NCBI RefSeq assembly: GCF_000381345.1
Contig: NZ_KB906409.1
Span: 59,858 to 123,857, forward strand
Length of the DNA stretch: 64,000 nt
Direction of reading: 5' to 3'
Source: Deinococcus apachensis DSM 19763
GTDB lineage: Bacteria > Deinococcota > Deinococci > Deinococcales > Deinococcaceae
The notes under the pieces were generated by a model that saw only the letters and a list, made by a program, of their open reading frames with translations, was not told the DNA's origin and ran no database searches. The position numbers and the translations under genes were made by a program. The first letter of the stretch is position 1, and every line of letters starts with the position of its first letter. Of this stretch, positions 15,801 through 23,793 are shown piece after piece.

Positions 15801-17015
15801 CTACACTGCGATGATCAGGTCGGAGAGGGCTCTCGGGTACAGGCTGAGGCGCTCGGCCCCGCTCTCCGTGACGAGCAGGGTGTCCGAGTGCCGGAAGCCC
15901 GCCAGGCCGGGGACGTACAGGCCAGGCTCGATGGAAAAGATCATCCCGGGCTCGATGACGGTGTGGTCGTCGAGGTCGAGGAAGGGATGCTCGTGCCCTT
16001 CCAGCCCGAAGGCGTGCCCAGTGTGATGCCGCACGAAGCGCGTCATGTCCAGCGTGTCCCCGATGTACCCGCGCACGTCCGCCTCGACCTGCGCGCAGGT
16101 CCGGCCGGGGCGCAGGGCCGTGAACCCGGTGTCCTGCGCCCCCAGCATCGCCGCGAAGTACCGTTCGAACTCGCGGGTGGGCGGGCCGACGTGCATCGTT
16201 CGCTCGAGTTCACTTTCGTACCCGCCGACCGTGCCGTAGGCGCCGGTGACGAGGACGTCGCCCGGCCGCACGCCGACGTTGCGGTGGAGGCCGTGGGGGT
16301 TCGCGGTGTTCGCCCCCGTGATGAACATGGCGTTGGCGGGAAGTCCTTCCCGGGCCTTGGGCAGGTACCGCTCTCCCAGGGTTTGCAGCATCTCGCGGGT
16401 GGCCCGGAGGCTCGCCTCGTGCGAGACCAGCAGCTCGTTTGCGCCCTCGTGCAGGGCCTCCTGCATGAGGTGGTGTGCGCGGTCGCCCCAGCGGCACGCC
16501 TCGCGGATCAGGGCGATCTCCGCGGGGCTCTTCACGGCGCGCAGGTCGTCGATCAGGGCCAGGCCGTCCGCGACGGGCGTGCCCAGCAGATCCGAGAGGG
16601 CTGGGCCGCGGTAGCCCCAGCGGTTCTCGTACCCGTCGTGGTCGGCGGCGACGCGGGTGCCGCCGGGGAGGCGGCGCAGGTGCCGCGCGAGGACCAGCAT
16701 GGGGTGCTCGCCGCTGCCACCGCCGGGATACTCCGGGTACGTGACGGGCGCGGGCAGGTCCGGGCACTGCCCCGCGAAGTGCTCGGCCTCCAGGGCGGGC
16801 AGCAGGGTGAGGAGGTCGCCGCCCGCCGTGAGGGCGAGGGCGACGGGCCGCTCGGTGGGCGCGAAGTGAAAGCCCGTGAGGTAGGCGACGCGGGTGGGCC
16901 CGAACACGCAGATCAGGTCGAGGTCCGCGCCGTCCAGCGAGGCAGCGAGGCGGGCGCGGCGCTGAGCATGTTCCTCGCGGGTGATCTCCAGTCGCTCCGC
17001 GTTCACGGCTGCCAC
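15801..17015 (-). CDS. M24 family (Xaa-Pro peptidase/creatinase-like) hydrolase with incomplete metal site
   Basis: 404 residues. Residues 1-160 are the creatinase N-domain (VFGPTRVAYLTGFHFAPTER) and 170-400 the pita-bread domain. The His motif is present (HHTGHAFGLEGHEHP), as is IFSIEPGLYVPG, but three of the five metal ligands of true aminopeptidase P or prolidase differ: the first Asp is Thr (GDVLVTGAYG), the second is Glu (YESELERT), and the last Glu is Ser (GFRHSDTLLVTE). That is closer to metal-independent creatinase than to a metallopeptidase, so C-N bond hydrolysis without metal is possible. It overlaps the IclR gene end by 13 bases and is third in the operon DUF885, IclR, M24. Confidence 0.85.
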   Translation of the reverse strand: MAAVNAERLEITREEHAQRRARLAASLDGADLDLICVFGPTRVAYLTGFHFAPTERPVALALTAGGDLLTLLPALEAEHFAGQCPDLPAPVTYPEYPGGGSGEHPMLVLARHLRRLPGGTRVAADHDGYENRWGYRGPALSDLLGTPVADGLALIDDLRAVKSPAEIALIREACRWGDRAHHLMQEALHEGANELLVSHEASLRATREMLQTLGERYLPKAREGLPANAMFITGANTANPHGLHRNVGVRPGDVLVTGAYGTVGGYESELERTMHVGPPTREFERYFAAMLGAQDTGFTALRPGRTCAQVEADVRGYIGDTLDMTRFVRHHTGHAFGLEGHEHPFLDLDDHTVIEPGMIFSIEPGLYVPGLAGFRHSDTLLVTESGAERLSLYPRALSDLIIAV

Positions 17016-17791
17016 TCCGGCGCCCCCACCTGGGGTTGCAGGATCAGCTCGCTGGCCGCCCGCCCCGCGACGGTTTTCACGTCGCGGGCCAGTTCAGGCA
17101 GGCGTTCCTTCATGACCCGGCCGCTGGGGCCCGCGATCCCGATGGCGGCGATGACTTTTCCGGCCCCGTTCAGGATGGGCGCGGACAGGCAGCGCGCGCC
17201 GATCTCCCGCTCCTCGTCGTCCTCGGCGTAGCCCTGCTCGCGCACCCGTTGCAGCTCCTCTTCGAGTTGCCCCGGGTCGGTGATGGTGTGCGGGGTCCGG
17301 GGGCGCAGGCCGGTCTTGCGGAGGATGTCCTCCACCCGCCCGGGCGGGAGGTCGGCCAGGAACAGCTTGCCGACGTCGCTGCAATACAGCGGGGTGACCG
17401 AGCCGGGCGTGGTGAACATCCGTACCATGCTCAGGGGCTCAAGCTGACTGAGGTACATCGCGCTGGTACCGTACAGCTCGGCGAGGTGGGCCGTCTCCCC
17501 GGTGAGGTCGACGAGTTCCTGCAGGTACGGCCGGACCCGGCGCACCAGGTCGTAGCGCAGGTACAGGGAGCGGCTGATCTCCACGATCTCGGGGCCGATG
17601 TCGTAGCGCTTGCTGCCCGCGTCCTGGTGGATGTACCCCTTGGCGGTCAGCGTCTGCAGGATGCGGTGGATGGTGCTGGGCGCCAGCCCCATGGCCTGGG
17701 AGAGTTCGGCGATGCCCAGGGGACGCTGCGCATCGACGATGGTGTTGATCAGGTCGAGCGCCCGCTCGACGCTCTGGACGTTGTCGCTCAT
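17003..17791 (-). CDS. IclR family transcriptional regulator
   Basis: 262 residues. The N-terminal winged helix is clear (VQSVERALDLINTIVDAQRP, LGIAELSQAMGLAPSTIHRI), followed by the IclR effector domain (TAHLAELYGTSAMYLSQLEP, YCSDVGKLFLADLPPG, GARCLSAPILNGAGKVIAAI). IclR proteins bind paired short palindromes as dimers or tetramers. The inverted repeat at 19031-19081, between this operon and the divergent transporter operon, is the obvious operator. The gene starts 13 bases after the DUF885 stop. It most likely controls both operons in response to the transported compound or a breakdown product. Confidence 0.92.
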   Translation of the reverse strand: MSDNVQSVERALDLINTIVDAQRPLGIAELSQAMGLAPSTIHRILQTLTAKGYIHQDAGSKRYDIGPEIVEISRSLYLRYDLVRRVRPYLQELVDLTGETAHLAELYGTSAMYLSQLEPLSMVRMFTTPGSVTPLYCSDVGKLFLADLPPGRVEDILRKTGLRPRTPHTITDPGQLEEELQRVREQGYAEDDEEREIGARCLSAPILNGAGKVIAAIGIAGPSGRVMKERLPELARDVKTVAGRAASELILQPQVGAPEWQP

Positions 17792-17804
17792 GGCCGCCTC
17801 GCGC

Positions 17805-19001
17805 TCACGCCCGGAACATGCGCAGGCTCCGCGGGGAGTGCATCTCCCCGTACAGCGTGGCGATGAAGGCGGGTCGCTCCCCGTCGGTGACCCGTTCCCG
17901 CACCTCCCGGACCGCCTCGTCCCCGTGCCAGTACGACGCGATGAAGGGACCGCGGAAGGGGTAGCTCGCGAAGCGGATGCGCCCCTCGATCCAGGCTCGC
18001 TGGCCGAAGGTGTGCTCCTCCAGAAAGGCGCGGACGCGCTCCTCGGGCCAGCCCTCGCCCATCTGGTACCACGCCGCGCTGGTGGCGGCGGCGGAGCGCA
18101 GGCGGCGCAGGGCCATGTGAACGGCGTCGTGGGTGTCCTCCACCCAGTCGATCAGGTGGATGCCCTGGTCGCCGATGCCCTCCTGAACGCAGCCGGTGAC
18201 GGCGTTCGTGGTACACAGCAGCACGTCGGGGGTACTCTCCCCGCGCGCCGCGGCGTCCCGGGTGTACAGGAGCTGGGTGGAGTGCCCGGGAAAGACCTCG
18301 TGGCACACCAGGTGCTTGAGGGCGGAGCGGGTGAACCTCAGGTCCACGTTGAGGTCCATCTGGCCCGCGTTGAAGTTGCAGCGGGCGGTGAAGGGCACCC
18401 CGCGCAGGACATTCAGGGCCATGGTGTAGTCGCCGGTGGGATAGATCATGGCGTCGGTGCGGCGCTGGGCCTCCCGCATCAGGTCCTTGAAGGTGCCCTC
18501 AAGAACGTCCGGGTCGAGGGCACCGTCCGTCTCGAAGCGTCCCACGCGCTCCGCGAGGGAACCGTGGCGATACCCTGCGTCGGCGAGCAGGGTATCGAGT
18601 TCCGCCCGCATCAGGTGCAGGGCGTCGTCGTCCACCGGCGCCGCGGGCACGCCGACGAGCTGTTCGAGCTTCTCCCTGAAGCTGAGCTCCTCGCCCTCGA
18701 AGAGCCGGGCGGCGGTCCGCAGGGAGCGCAGCATGTCCTCCAGAAAGGCCTTCCGGGGACCCTCGGGGTAAGTCCGGGTGGCCTCATCCAGGGCTGCGAG
18801 TTCGTGGTGGACGTCGTGCCAGTCCTGATAGGGCGCGGCGGGCACCAGGTCGTCCCCCAGGTAGATGGGCACCAGCCCCTCGCTGTCCAGCACCCCGTGG
18901 CCGCGCGAGAGCTGGCGTTCCAGCCGGTCCATTCCAGTGGTGAGGGCGGTGAGGCGGCGGCCGACCTCCTGGTCCTGCACGGTCGTTTCCTGAATTGGCA
19001 T
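17805..19001 (-). CDS. DUF885 family putative metallopeptidase
   Basis: 398 residues from MPIQETTVQDQEVGRR; the ATG at 19001 is chosen because GGAGGTTCCC precedes it, although the frame opens 18 bases earlier. The family motif His-Glu-x2-Pro-Gly-His is intact in KHLVCHEVFPGHSTQLLY near residue 240, and VQEGIGDQGIHL takes the place of the usual Glu-Gly-Trp. DUF885 proteins resemble carboxypeptidases of the gluzincin type, and the intact motif suggests a working zinc site. It is first in the three-gene operon with IclR and M24. A second, shorter-motif DUF885 gene lies in the divergent operon at 24923. The substrate is presumably peptide-like. Confidence 0.8.
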   Translation of the reverse strand: MPIQETTVQDQEVGRRLTALTTGMDRLERQLSRGHGVLDSEGLVPIYLGDDLVPAAPYQDWHDVHHELAALDEATRTYPEGPRKAFLEDMLRSLRTAARLFEGEELSFREKLEQLVGVPAAPVDDDALHLMRAELDTLLADAGYRHGSLAERVGRFETDGALDPDVLEGTFKDLMREAQRRTDAMIYPTGDYTMALNVLRGVPFTARCNFNAGQMDLNVDLRFTRSALKHLVCHEVFPGHSTQLLYTRDAAARGESTPDVLLCTTNAVTGCVQEGIGDQGIHLIDWVEDTHDAVHMALRRLRSAAATSAAWYQMGEGWPEERVRAFLEEHTFGQRAWIEGRIRFASYPFRGPFIASYWHGDEAVREVRERVTDGERPAFIATLYGEMHSPRSLRMFRA

Positions 19002-19017
19002 GGGAACCTCCATCCCC

Positions 19018-19046
19018 ATCCTACCGGATGGTTCCGTATGGTGGAA
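19018..19046 (-). promoter_or_regulatory. promoter of the DUF885-IclR-M24 operon
   Basis: On the minus strand TTCCAC (19046-19041) and TAGGAT (19023-19018) are 17 bases apart. The -35 lies inside the left arm of the inverted repeat, so a bound IclR protein would block it. Confidence 0.5.
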
Positions 19047-19081
19047 TAAACTCGGTTCAGCTTTATTCCACCATGCGGAAC
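19031..19081. promoter_or_regulatory. two-arm inverted repeat, probable IclR operator
   Basis: Arms 19031-19050 and 19062-19081 are inverted copies differing at one base, separated by 11 bases. Each arm contains its own short palindrome: TTCCGTATGGTGGAA (19032-19046) and TTCCACCATGCGGAA (19066-19080), the TTCC-N7-GGAA pattern common for IclR-family sites. The left arm overlaps the -35 of the IclR operon; the right arm ends 18 bases before the -35 of the transporter operon. Repression of the first and repression or activation of the second are both possible. Confidence 0.75.
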
Positions 19082-19098
19082 AGAAGCATGGCCGGGTC

Positions 19099-19128
19099 TT
19101 GACTTGGAAGAGAAGCGACTCTTACACT
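19099..19128 (+). promoter_or_regulatory. promoter of the transporter/catabolic operon
   Basis: TTGACT (19099-19104) and TACACT (19123-19128) are 18 bases apart. The leader to the ATG at 19201 is about 65 bases and ends in AGGAGGTAGAGGC. Confidence 0.55.
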
Positions 19129-19200
19129 TCCCCTACAACAACCGCAAGACAGACGCATTCGTCGATTCCTAGCCCAGGACCCTACTCAGGAGGTAGAGGC

Positions 19201-20817
19201 ATGACCAGGATCAGGCAGTCACGGTATTCCGCTCTGCGAAACAGGACGGCAGTCCTCGCGGCATCCTTCGTTCTACTAGGCGGAATGGCCCTCGCCCAGC
19301 AGCGTGGAGGAACGCTCACGGTGGGCCTCGGCTACGACATCGACACGCTGAACGTGTATTCCACGGGCTTCCTGGGGGACGTGCAGGCCGCGGTCGTCGA
19401 GGGCCTGCTCGCACCCAACCAGAATGCCCAGTACGTCCCCGTCCTCGCCACGCAGGTGCCCACGACGAGGAACGGTGGCATCAAGATCTCGCCGGACGGC
19501 AAGCGGATGACCGTCACCTACAAGCTCCGGCCCGGCGTGAAGTGGTCCGACGGCCAGCCCTTCACCTCCGCCGACGTGAAGTTCACCTGGGAGGCGGTGA
19601 AGAACCCCAAGTTCATCGCGGAGTCCAAGGACGGCACCGAGGACATCGAGAGCATCGCCACGCCCGATCCCCTCACGGTGGTCGTGAACTACAAGCGCGT
19701 TGCGCCCGACTTCGCCAGCACCCTGTTCACCTTCGGCATCCTGCCCCGGCACACCCTGCAGGGCAAGGACCTCAACACCGACCCCTACAACGAGAAGCCG
19801 CTCGGCACCGGTCCCTTCCGGGTCAAGGAATTCCGCCGGGGCCAGTACGTCGTGCTGGAGCGCAACCCCTACTACTGGCGCAAGGACGCCCGGGGCGTGC
19901 AACTGCCCTACCTGGACGGCATGATCTTCAAGATCATCCCCGACAGCAACACGCTGGTGACGCAGCTCCGCTCCGGCGAAGTGCAGATGGCGTACGGGGT
20001 GCCGTACTCGCAGGTGGGGCAGCTCGGCAGCGTGCCCGGCCTGAAGGTCATCAAGAACAACGTGCTGTCGTGGCAGCACCTCGACTTCAACATGAAGGTG
20101 GACGCCTTCAAGGACCCGAACGTCCGCAAAGCCTTCGCGTACGCGATCAACAAGGCGGCGATCAGCAAGGCGCTGGGCGGCTACCCGACGCCCATCAACA
20201 CGGTGGTCGTGCCGGTGTTCGGTTACACCAACCGCAACGTGCCCCGCTACGACTACAACCCGGCACGGGCGCGGCAACTCCTCGACGCGGCGGGCTGGAA
20301 ACCCGGCCCGGACGGCATCCGGGTCAAGAACGGCCAGCGGCTCAGCTTCAAGATCATGGCCCAGGCGGGCCGCGCCACCGACGAGGACGCCGAGCAGGTC
20401 ATCATCGCGTCCCTCAAGGGGGTGGGGATCGAGCTGCAACCCGACAACAAGTCCGGCGTGGCCTTCCGCGACGCGCGCTACAAGGGCAACTACGACCTGT
20501 TCTACGGGGGCTGGATCACCTCGGCCGACCCCACCTACAGCGTCTTCTTCGGCACCAAGGGCGTGAACAACGGCCAGGGCTACAGCAGCGCCAAGGTGGA
20601 CGCCCTGCTCGCCCGGGCGGAAAGCACCCTCGACCCCCAGGCCCGCACCACCGCGCTGCGGCAATTCCAGGTTGAGCTGATGAACGACCTGCCCAGCATC
20701 CCGATCACCAGCAACCCTTCCATGATCGTGGTGACGAACAAGCTGGGCGGCTTCGTCCCCAACCCGACCAACATGACGAACTTCGTGAACACCAGCGGGT
20801 GGTACCTCAACAAGTAG
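19201..20817 (+). CDS. peptide/opine-type ABC transporter substrate-binding protein (SBP family 5)
   Basis: 538 residues. A signal peptide (basic MTRIRQSRYSALRNR, then AVLAASFVLLGGMALAQQ) is followed by the family 5 fold: GGTLTVGLGYDIDTLNVY, the signature region VTYKLRPGVKWSDGQPFTSA with DVKFTWEAV, GTGPFRVKEFRRGQYVVLER with NPYYW, and PNVRKAFAYAINKAAI. Cleavage is probably after ALA, with no lipobox, so it may be periplasmic or cell-wall associated. It is first in an operon running to 29132 under the promoter at 19099. Family 5 proteins bind di- and oligopeptides, nickel, opines or sugars; the peptidases around it favour a peptide-like ligand. Confidence 0.93.
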   Translation: MTRIRQSRYSALRNRTAVLAASFVLLGGMALAQQRGGTLTVGLGYDIDTLNVYSTGFLGDVQAAVVEGLLAPNQNAQYVPVLATQVPTTRNGGIKISPDGKRMTVTYKLRPGVKWSDGQPFTSADVKFTWEAVKNPKFIAESKDGTEDIESIATPDPLTVVVNYKRVAPDFASTLFTFGILPRHTLQGKDLNTDPYNEKPLGTGPFRVKEFRRGQYVVLERNPYYWRKDARGVQLPYLDGMIFKIIPDSNTLVTQLRSGEVQMAYGVPYSQVGQLGSVPGLKVIKNNVLSWQHLDFNMKVDAFKDPNVRKAFAYAINKAAISKALGGYPTPINTVVVPVFGYTNRNVPRYDYNPARARQLLDAAGWKPGPDGIRVKNGQRLSFKIMAQAGRATDEDAEQVIIASLKGVGIELQPDNKSGVAFRDARYKGNYDLFYGGWITSADPTYSVFFGTKGVNNGQGYSSAKVDALLARAESTLDPQARTTALRQFQVELMNDLPSIPITSNPSMIVVTNKLGGFVPNPTNMTNFVNTSGWYLNK

Positions 20818-20863
20818 TGCGTGATGGGGCGGGGGAGACCTCGCCCCTCAAGTCAGGTGACCT

Positions 20864-21817
20864 GTGAACGTGACTTACCTGCTCAAACGCCTGATCGGGG
20901 CGGTGCCGCTGCTGCTCGGCGTGTCCCTGATCCTGTTCGGGGTGCTGCACCTCGCGCCGGGTGGGCCGCTCGACGTGTACGCCGACAACCCCTCGGTCAG
21001 TCCCGAGGCCCTCGCGCAGATGCGTACGGCCTTCGGGCTCGACCAGCCGCTGCCCGTGCAGTACGTGTCCTGGGTCACGGCCTTCTTCCAGGGCGAGTGG
21101 GGCTTCTCGATTCGCACCGCTCGGCCCGTCGTGCAGGAGATTGCCGAGCGGGTGGGACCCACCCTGCTGCTGGGGGGGACCAGCTTCGTGGTGTCCCTCC
21201 TGATCGCCATACCGCTGGGGGTGCTCAGCGCCGTACGCAAGTACAGCGCCGTGGACTACGTCATCACCTTCCTGTCATTCCTGGGGGTGAGCATGCCGGT
21301 GTTCTGGCTGGCCCTGATGCTGCAACTCGTGTTCGCGGTGCAGTGGCGGCTCCTGCCCTCGGCGGGGATGCAGACCATCGGCAGCGACTCGGTGCTCGAC
21401 ATCGCGCGGCACCTGATCCTCCCCGCGGGCATCCTGGCCTTCGCGTCGGTCGCGGGCTGGAGCCGCTACATGCGGTCGAGCATGGTGGAGGTGCTGGCCC
21501 AGGATTACGTGCGGACGGCGAAGGCCAAGGGCGTTTCCGGGCGGCGCGTGGTGTACCGCCACGCCCTGCGCAACGGGCTGATCCCGATCATCACCGTGGT
21601 GGCGCTGGACTTCGCCACCATCCTGTCGGGCGCCGTTATCACCGAGACGATCTTCGCGTGGCCGGGGATGGGGCGGCTCTTCATCGAGAGCATGAACGGC
21701 CGCGACTACCCGGTGCTGATGGCCCTGATGATGGTGGGGTCCTTCGCGCTGATCGTCAGCAACTTCGTCGCGGACCTCGCCTACGCCGCCGCCGACCCCA
21801 GGATTCGCTATGAGTGA
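20864..21817 (+). CDS. ABC transporter permease, DppB/OppB type
   Basis: 317 residues with a GTG start at 20864 after CAGGTGACCT. It begins MNVTYLLKRLIGAVPLLLGV, the usual DppB first helix, and has LAPGGPLDVYADNP, six predicted membrane segments and the EAA loop (SSMVEVLAQDYVRTAKAKGV followed by SGRRVVYRHALRNGLIP) that docks the ATPase. It lies 46 bases after the substrate-binding protein gene and overlaps the next permease by 8 bases. No ATPase gene is present in this operon. Confidence 0.93.
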   Translation: MNVTYLLKRLIGAVPLLLGVSLILFGVLHLAPGGPLDVYADNPSVSPEALAQMRTAFGLDQPLPVQYVSWVTAFFQGEWGFSIRTARPVVQEIAERVGPTLLLGGTSFVVSLLIAIPLGVLSAVRKYSAVDYVITFLSFLGVSMPVFWLALMLQLVFAVQWRLLPSAGMQTIGSDSVLDIARHLILPAGILAFASVAGWSRYMRSSMVEVLAQDYVRTAKAKGVSGRRVVYRHALRNGLIPIITVVALDFATILSGAVITETIFAWPGMGRLFIESMNGRDYPVLMALMMVGSFALIVSNFVADLAYAAADPRIRYE

Positions 21818-22703
21818 CGCGGCCCGCCGTCCTGTCCGCGCCCTGCCCCGCGAACGCGCGCCGGACACGCCCTGGAGCCTGTTCCTCCGCCGCTTCAGGC
21901 GCCACCGCCTCGCCGTGCTGGGGTTGGTCGTCCTGACCGTGCTGGGCACGCTGGCGCTGCTCGCGCCGGTCATCGCGCCGTACGGGTTCGACGCGCAGGA
22001 TCTGAACATCATCGGCACGCCGCAGCCGCCCAGCCGTGAGCACCTGATGGGCACCGACCAACTGGGACGGGACGCCCTGACCCGGGTGCTGTACGGCGCC
22101 CGCGTGTCGCTGGCGGTGGGCCTCACCAGCGCCCTGCTCGCCTCCCTCCTGGGCACCCTGGTCGGGGCGCTCGCCGGGTACTACCGGGGCTGGCTCGACA
22201 CCGTGCTGATGCGCCTGACCGACGTGGTGCTGTGCATTCCGCTGCTGCCGCTGGTGATCCTGCTGTCGGGCATGCTGCGCCCCAGCGTCCCGTTGCTCGT
22301 GGGCATCATCGGGGCGCTGGGCTGGATGGGCACCGCCCGGCTGGTGCGCGGGCAGTTCCTGACCCTGCGCGAGCGCGAGTTCGTCGAGGCGAGCCGGGCG
22401 CTGGGCGGCAGCCACAACCGCATCATGTTCCGGCACATCCTGCCCAACGCGATCGGCCCCATCATCGTCGCCACCACCCTCGCCGTGGGCAGCGGGATCA
22501 TGCTCGAAAGCGCCTTGTCGTTCCTGGGCCTGGGCGTGCAGCCACCCACCCCCACCTGGGGCAACCTGCTGAACTACGCGAGCCAGTGGCTCCAGGTCGC
22601 CCCGTGGCTCGCGCTCTTCCCCGGACTCGCCATCCTGCTCACGGTCCTCGCCGTGAACTTCCTGGGGGACGGCCTGCGCGACGCCCTCGACCCCCGCACG
22701 TAA
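21810..22703 (+). CDS. ABC transporter permease, DppC/OppC type
   Basis: 297 residues. The cytoplasmic N-terminus (SLFLRRFRRHRLAVLGLVVL) is the OppC_N segment, and HLMGTDQLGRDALTRVLYGA is the classic DppC signature. The EAA loop is REREFVEASRALGGSHNRIM with FRHILPNAIGP. It pairs with the permease encoded just upstream to form the membrane pore. A DppD/DppF-type ATPase would be expected next, but the following genes are enzymes, so the pair must use an ATPase encoded elsewhere. Confidence 0.93.
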   Translation: MSDAARRPVRALPRERAPDTPWSLFLRRFRRHRLAVLGLVVLTVLGTLALLAPVIAPYGFDAQDLNIIGTPQPPSREHLMGTDQLGRDALTRVLYGARVSLAVGLTSALLASLLGTLVGALAGYYRGWLDTVLMRLTDVVLCIPLLPLVILLSGMLRPSVPLLVGIIGALGWMGTARLVRGQFLTLREREFVEASRALGGSHNRIMFRHILPNAIGPIIVATTLAVGSGIMLESALSFLGLGVQPPTPTWGNLLNYASQWLQVAPWLALFPGLAILLTVLAVNFLGDGLRDALDPRT

Positions 22704-22713
22704 AGGAGACCTC

Positions 22714-23793
22714 ATGCGTATCACCATCATCGGCGCCGGGGCCATCGGCGGCCTCGCCGGGGCCTGGATGACCCAGGCCGGACACGACGTGACGGTCGTG
22801 GACCGCTGGGCGGACCACATCGACGCGATCAAGCAAAATGGCCTCTACATTGATGGCGTGCGCGGCGAGCACCGCGTGCACGTCAAGGCCCTGCACCCCC
22901 ACGAACTGCAGGGGCCGCTCGAAGCCATCCTGATCGCCACGAAGTCCCAGCACACCCTGGAGGCCCTGGAGAGCGTCCTGCCCCACTTCGGCCCGGACAC
23001 CTTCGTCGTGTCCTATCAGAACGGCTTCAACGAGCCCGACATCATCGCGTGCCTGGAGGCCGCCGGTCTCGGCGGGGCGGAGCGCGTCATGGGCAGCATC
23101 CCCAACTACGGCGGCGCCCTGGTCGATCCCGGCTACATCGAGTTCGTGCACGAGGGACCCATCCAGCTCGGCGAGATGACCGGGGAGCGCACTGGACGCC
23201 TGGAGACGCTCGCTGCCTGCCTGAGCGCGCTGACCGAGGTGCAGCTCAGCGACAACATCTGGGGGCAGATCTGGGCCAAGGAGGTGTACAGCGCGCAGGT
23301 CGTGTTCAGCGCGCTGGTGGACGCGCCGGTGACCGAGACGCTGGGGGTCGAACGCTACGCGCGGGTGGCGGGCGCCGTCGTCCGCGAGGCGCTGGAGATC
23401 GCGGAGGCGAACGGGATCACGGTGGAAGCCTTCGACTTCTTCGACCCCGCCAACTACAAGCCCCAGACGCCCGAGGACACGCAGAAACTCCTCGCCAACA
23501 TCCACCACGCGATCTGGCTCCTCAAGAAGGACCAGAAGCCGAACCTCCACCAGTTCAAGAAGAAGGGCTCGGGCATCTGGTGGGACATCGTGTACCGCCA
23601 CCGTCCCTCCGAGGTGCGCTCCTCGAACGGGAAGCTCATCGCCTTCGGGGAGCGGGCCGGGGCGGACGTCCGCCTGAACGCGCGGCTGTGCGACATGATC
23701 TACGAGATCGAGGGCGGCACCCGGCAACTCGGCTACCACAACTACGACGAACTGGAGGCGTACGTGCAGAGCCTCGGAAAGGCGCTGCCATGA
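22714..23793 (+). CDS. ketopantoate reductase family (ApbA/PanE-like) dehydrogenase
   Basis: 359 residues. The NAD(P) loop is MRITIIGAGAIGGLAGAWMT, followed by GHDVTVVDRW. The central QNGFNEPDIIA region corresponds to the Gln-Asn-Gly of ketopantoate reductases, and IWGQIWAKEVYSAQ to the catalytic Lys helix. It is about 50 residues longer than biosynthetic PanE (about 300), with a Lys-rich insert around LLKKDQKPNLHQFKKKGSG. Located between the permeases and a Gfo/Idh/MocA gene, it more likely reduces or oxidises a 2-oxo or 2-hydroxy acid in a breakdown pathway than makes pantoate. AAAGGAGACCTC precedes the ATG. Confidence 0.85.
   Translation: MRITIIGAGAIGGLAGAWMTQAGHDVTVVDRWADHIDAIKQNGLYIDGVRGEHRVHVKALHPHELQGPLEAILIATKSQHTLEALESVLPHFGPDTFVVSYQNGFNEPDIIACLEAAGLGGAERVMGSIPNYGGALVDPGYIEFVHEGPIQLGEMTGERTGRLETLAACLSALTEVQLSDNIWGQIWAKEVYSAQVVFSALVDAPVTETLGVERYARVAGAVVREALEIAEANGITVEAFDFFDPANYKPQTPEDTQKLLANIHHAIWLLKKDQKPNLHQFKKKGSGIWWDIVYRHRPSEVRSSNGKLIAFGERAGADVRLNARLCDMIYEIEGGTRQLGYHNYDELEAYVQSLGKALP

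Noticed and set aside
14620..16026. 468-codon open frame on the plus strand
   Set aside because: It crosses two minus-strand genes with clear families (DUF2236 and M24) and an intergenic gap; the translation is low-complexity and has no motif.
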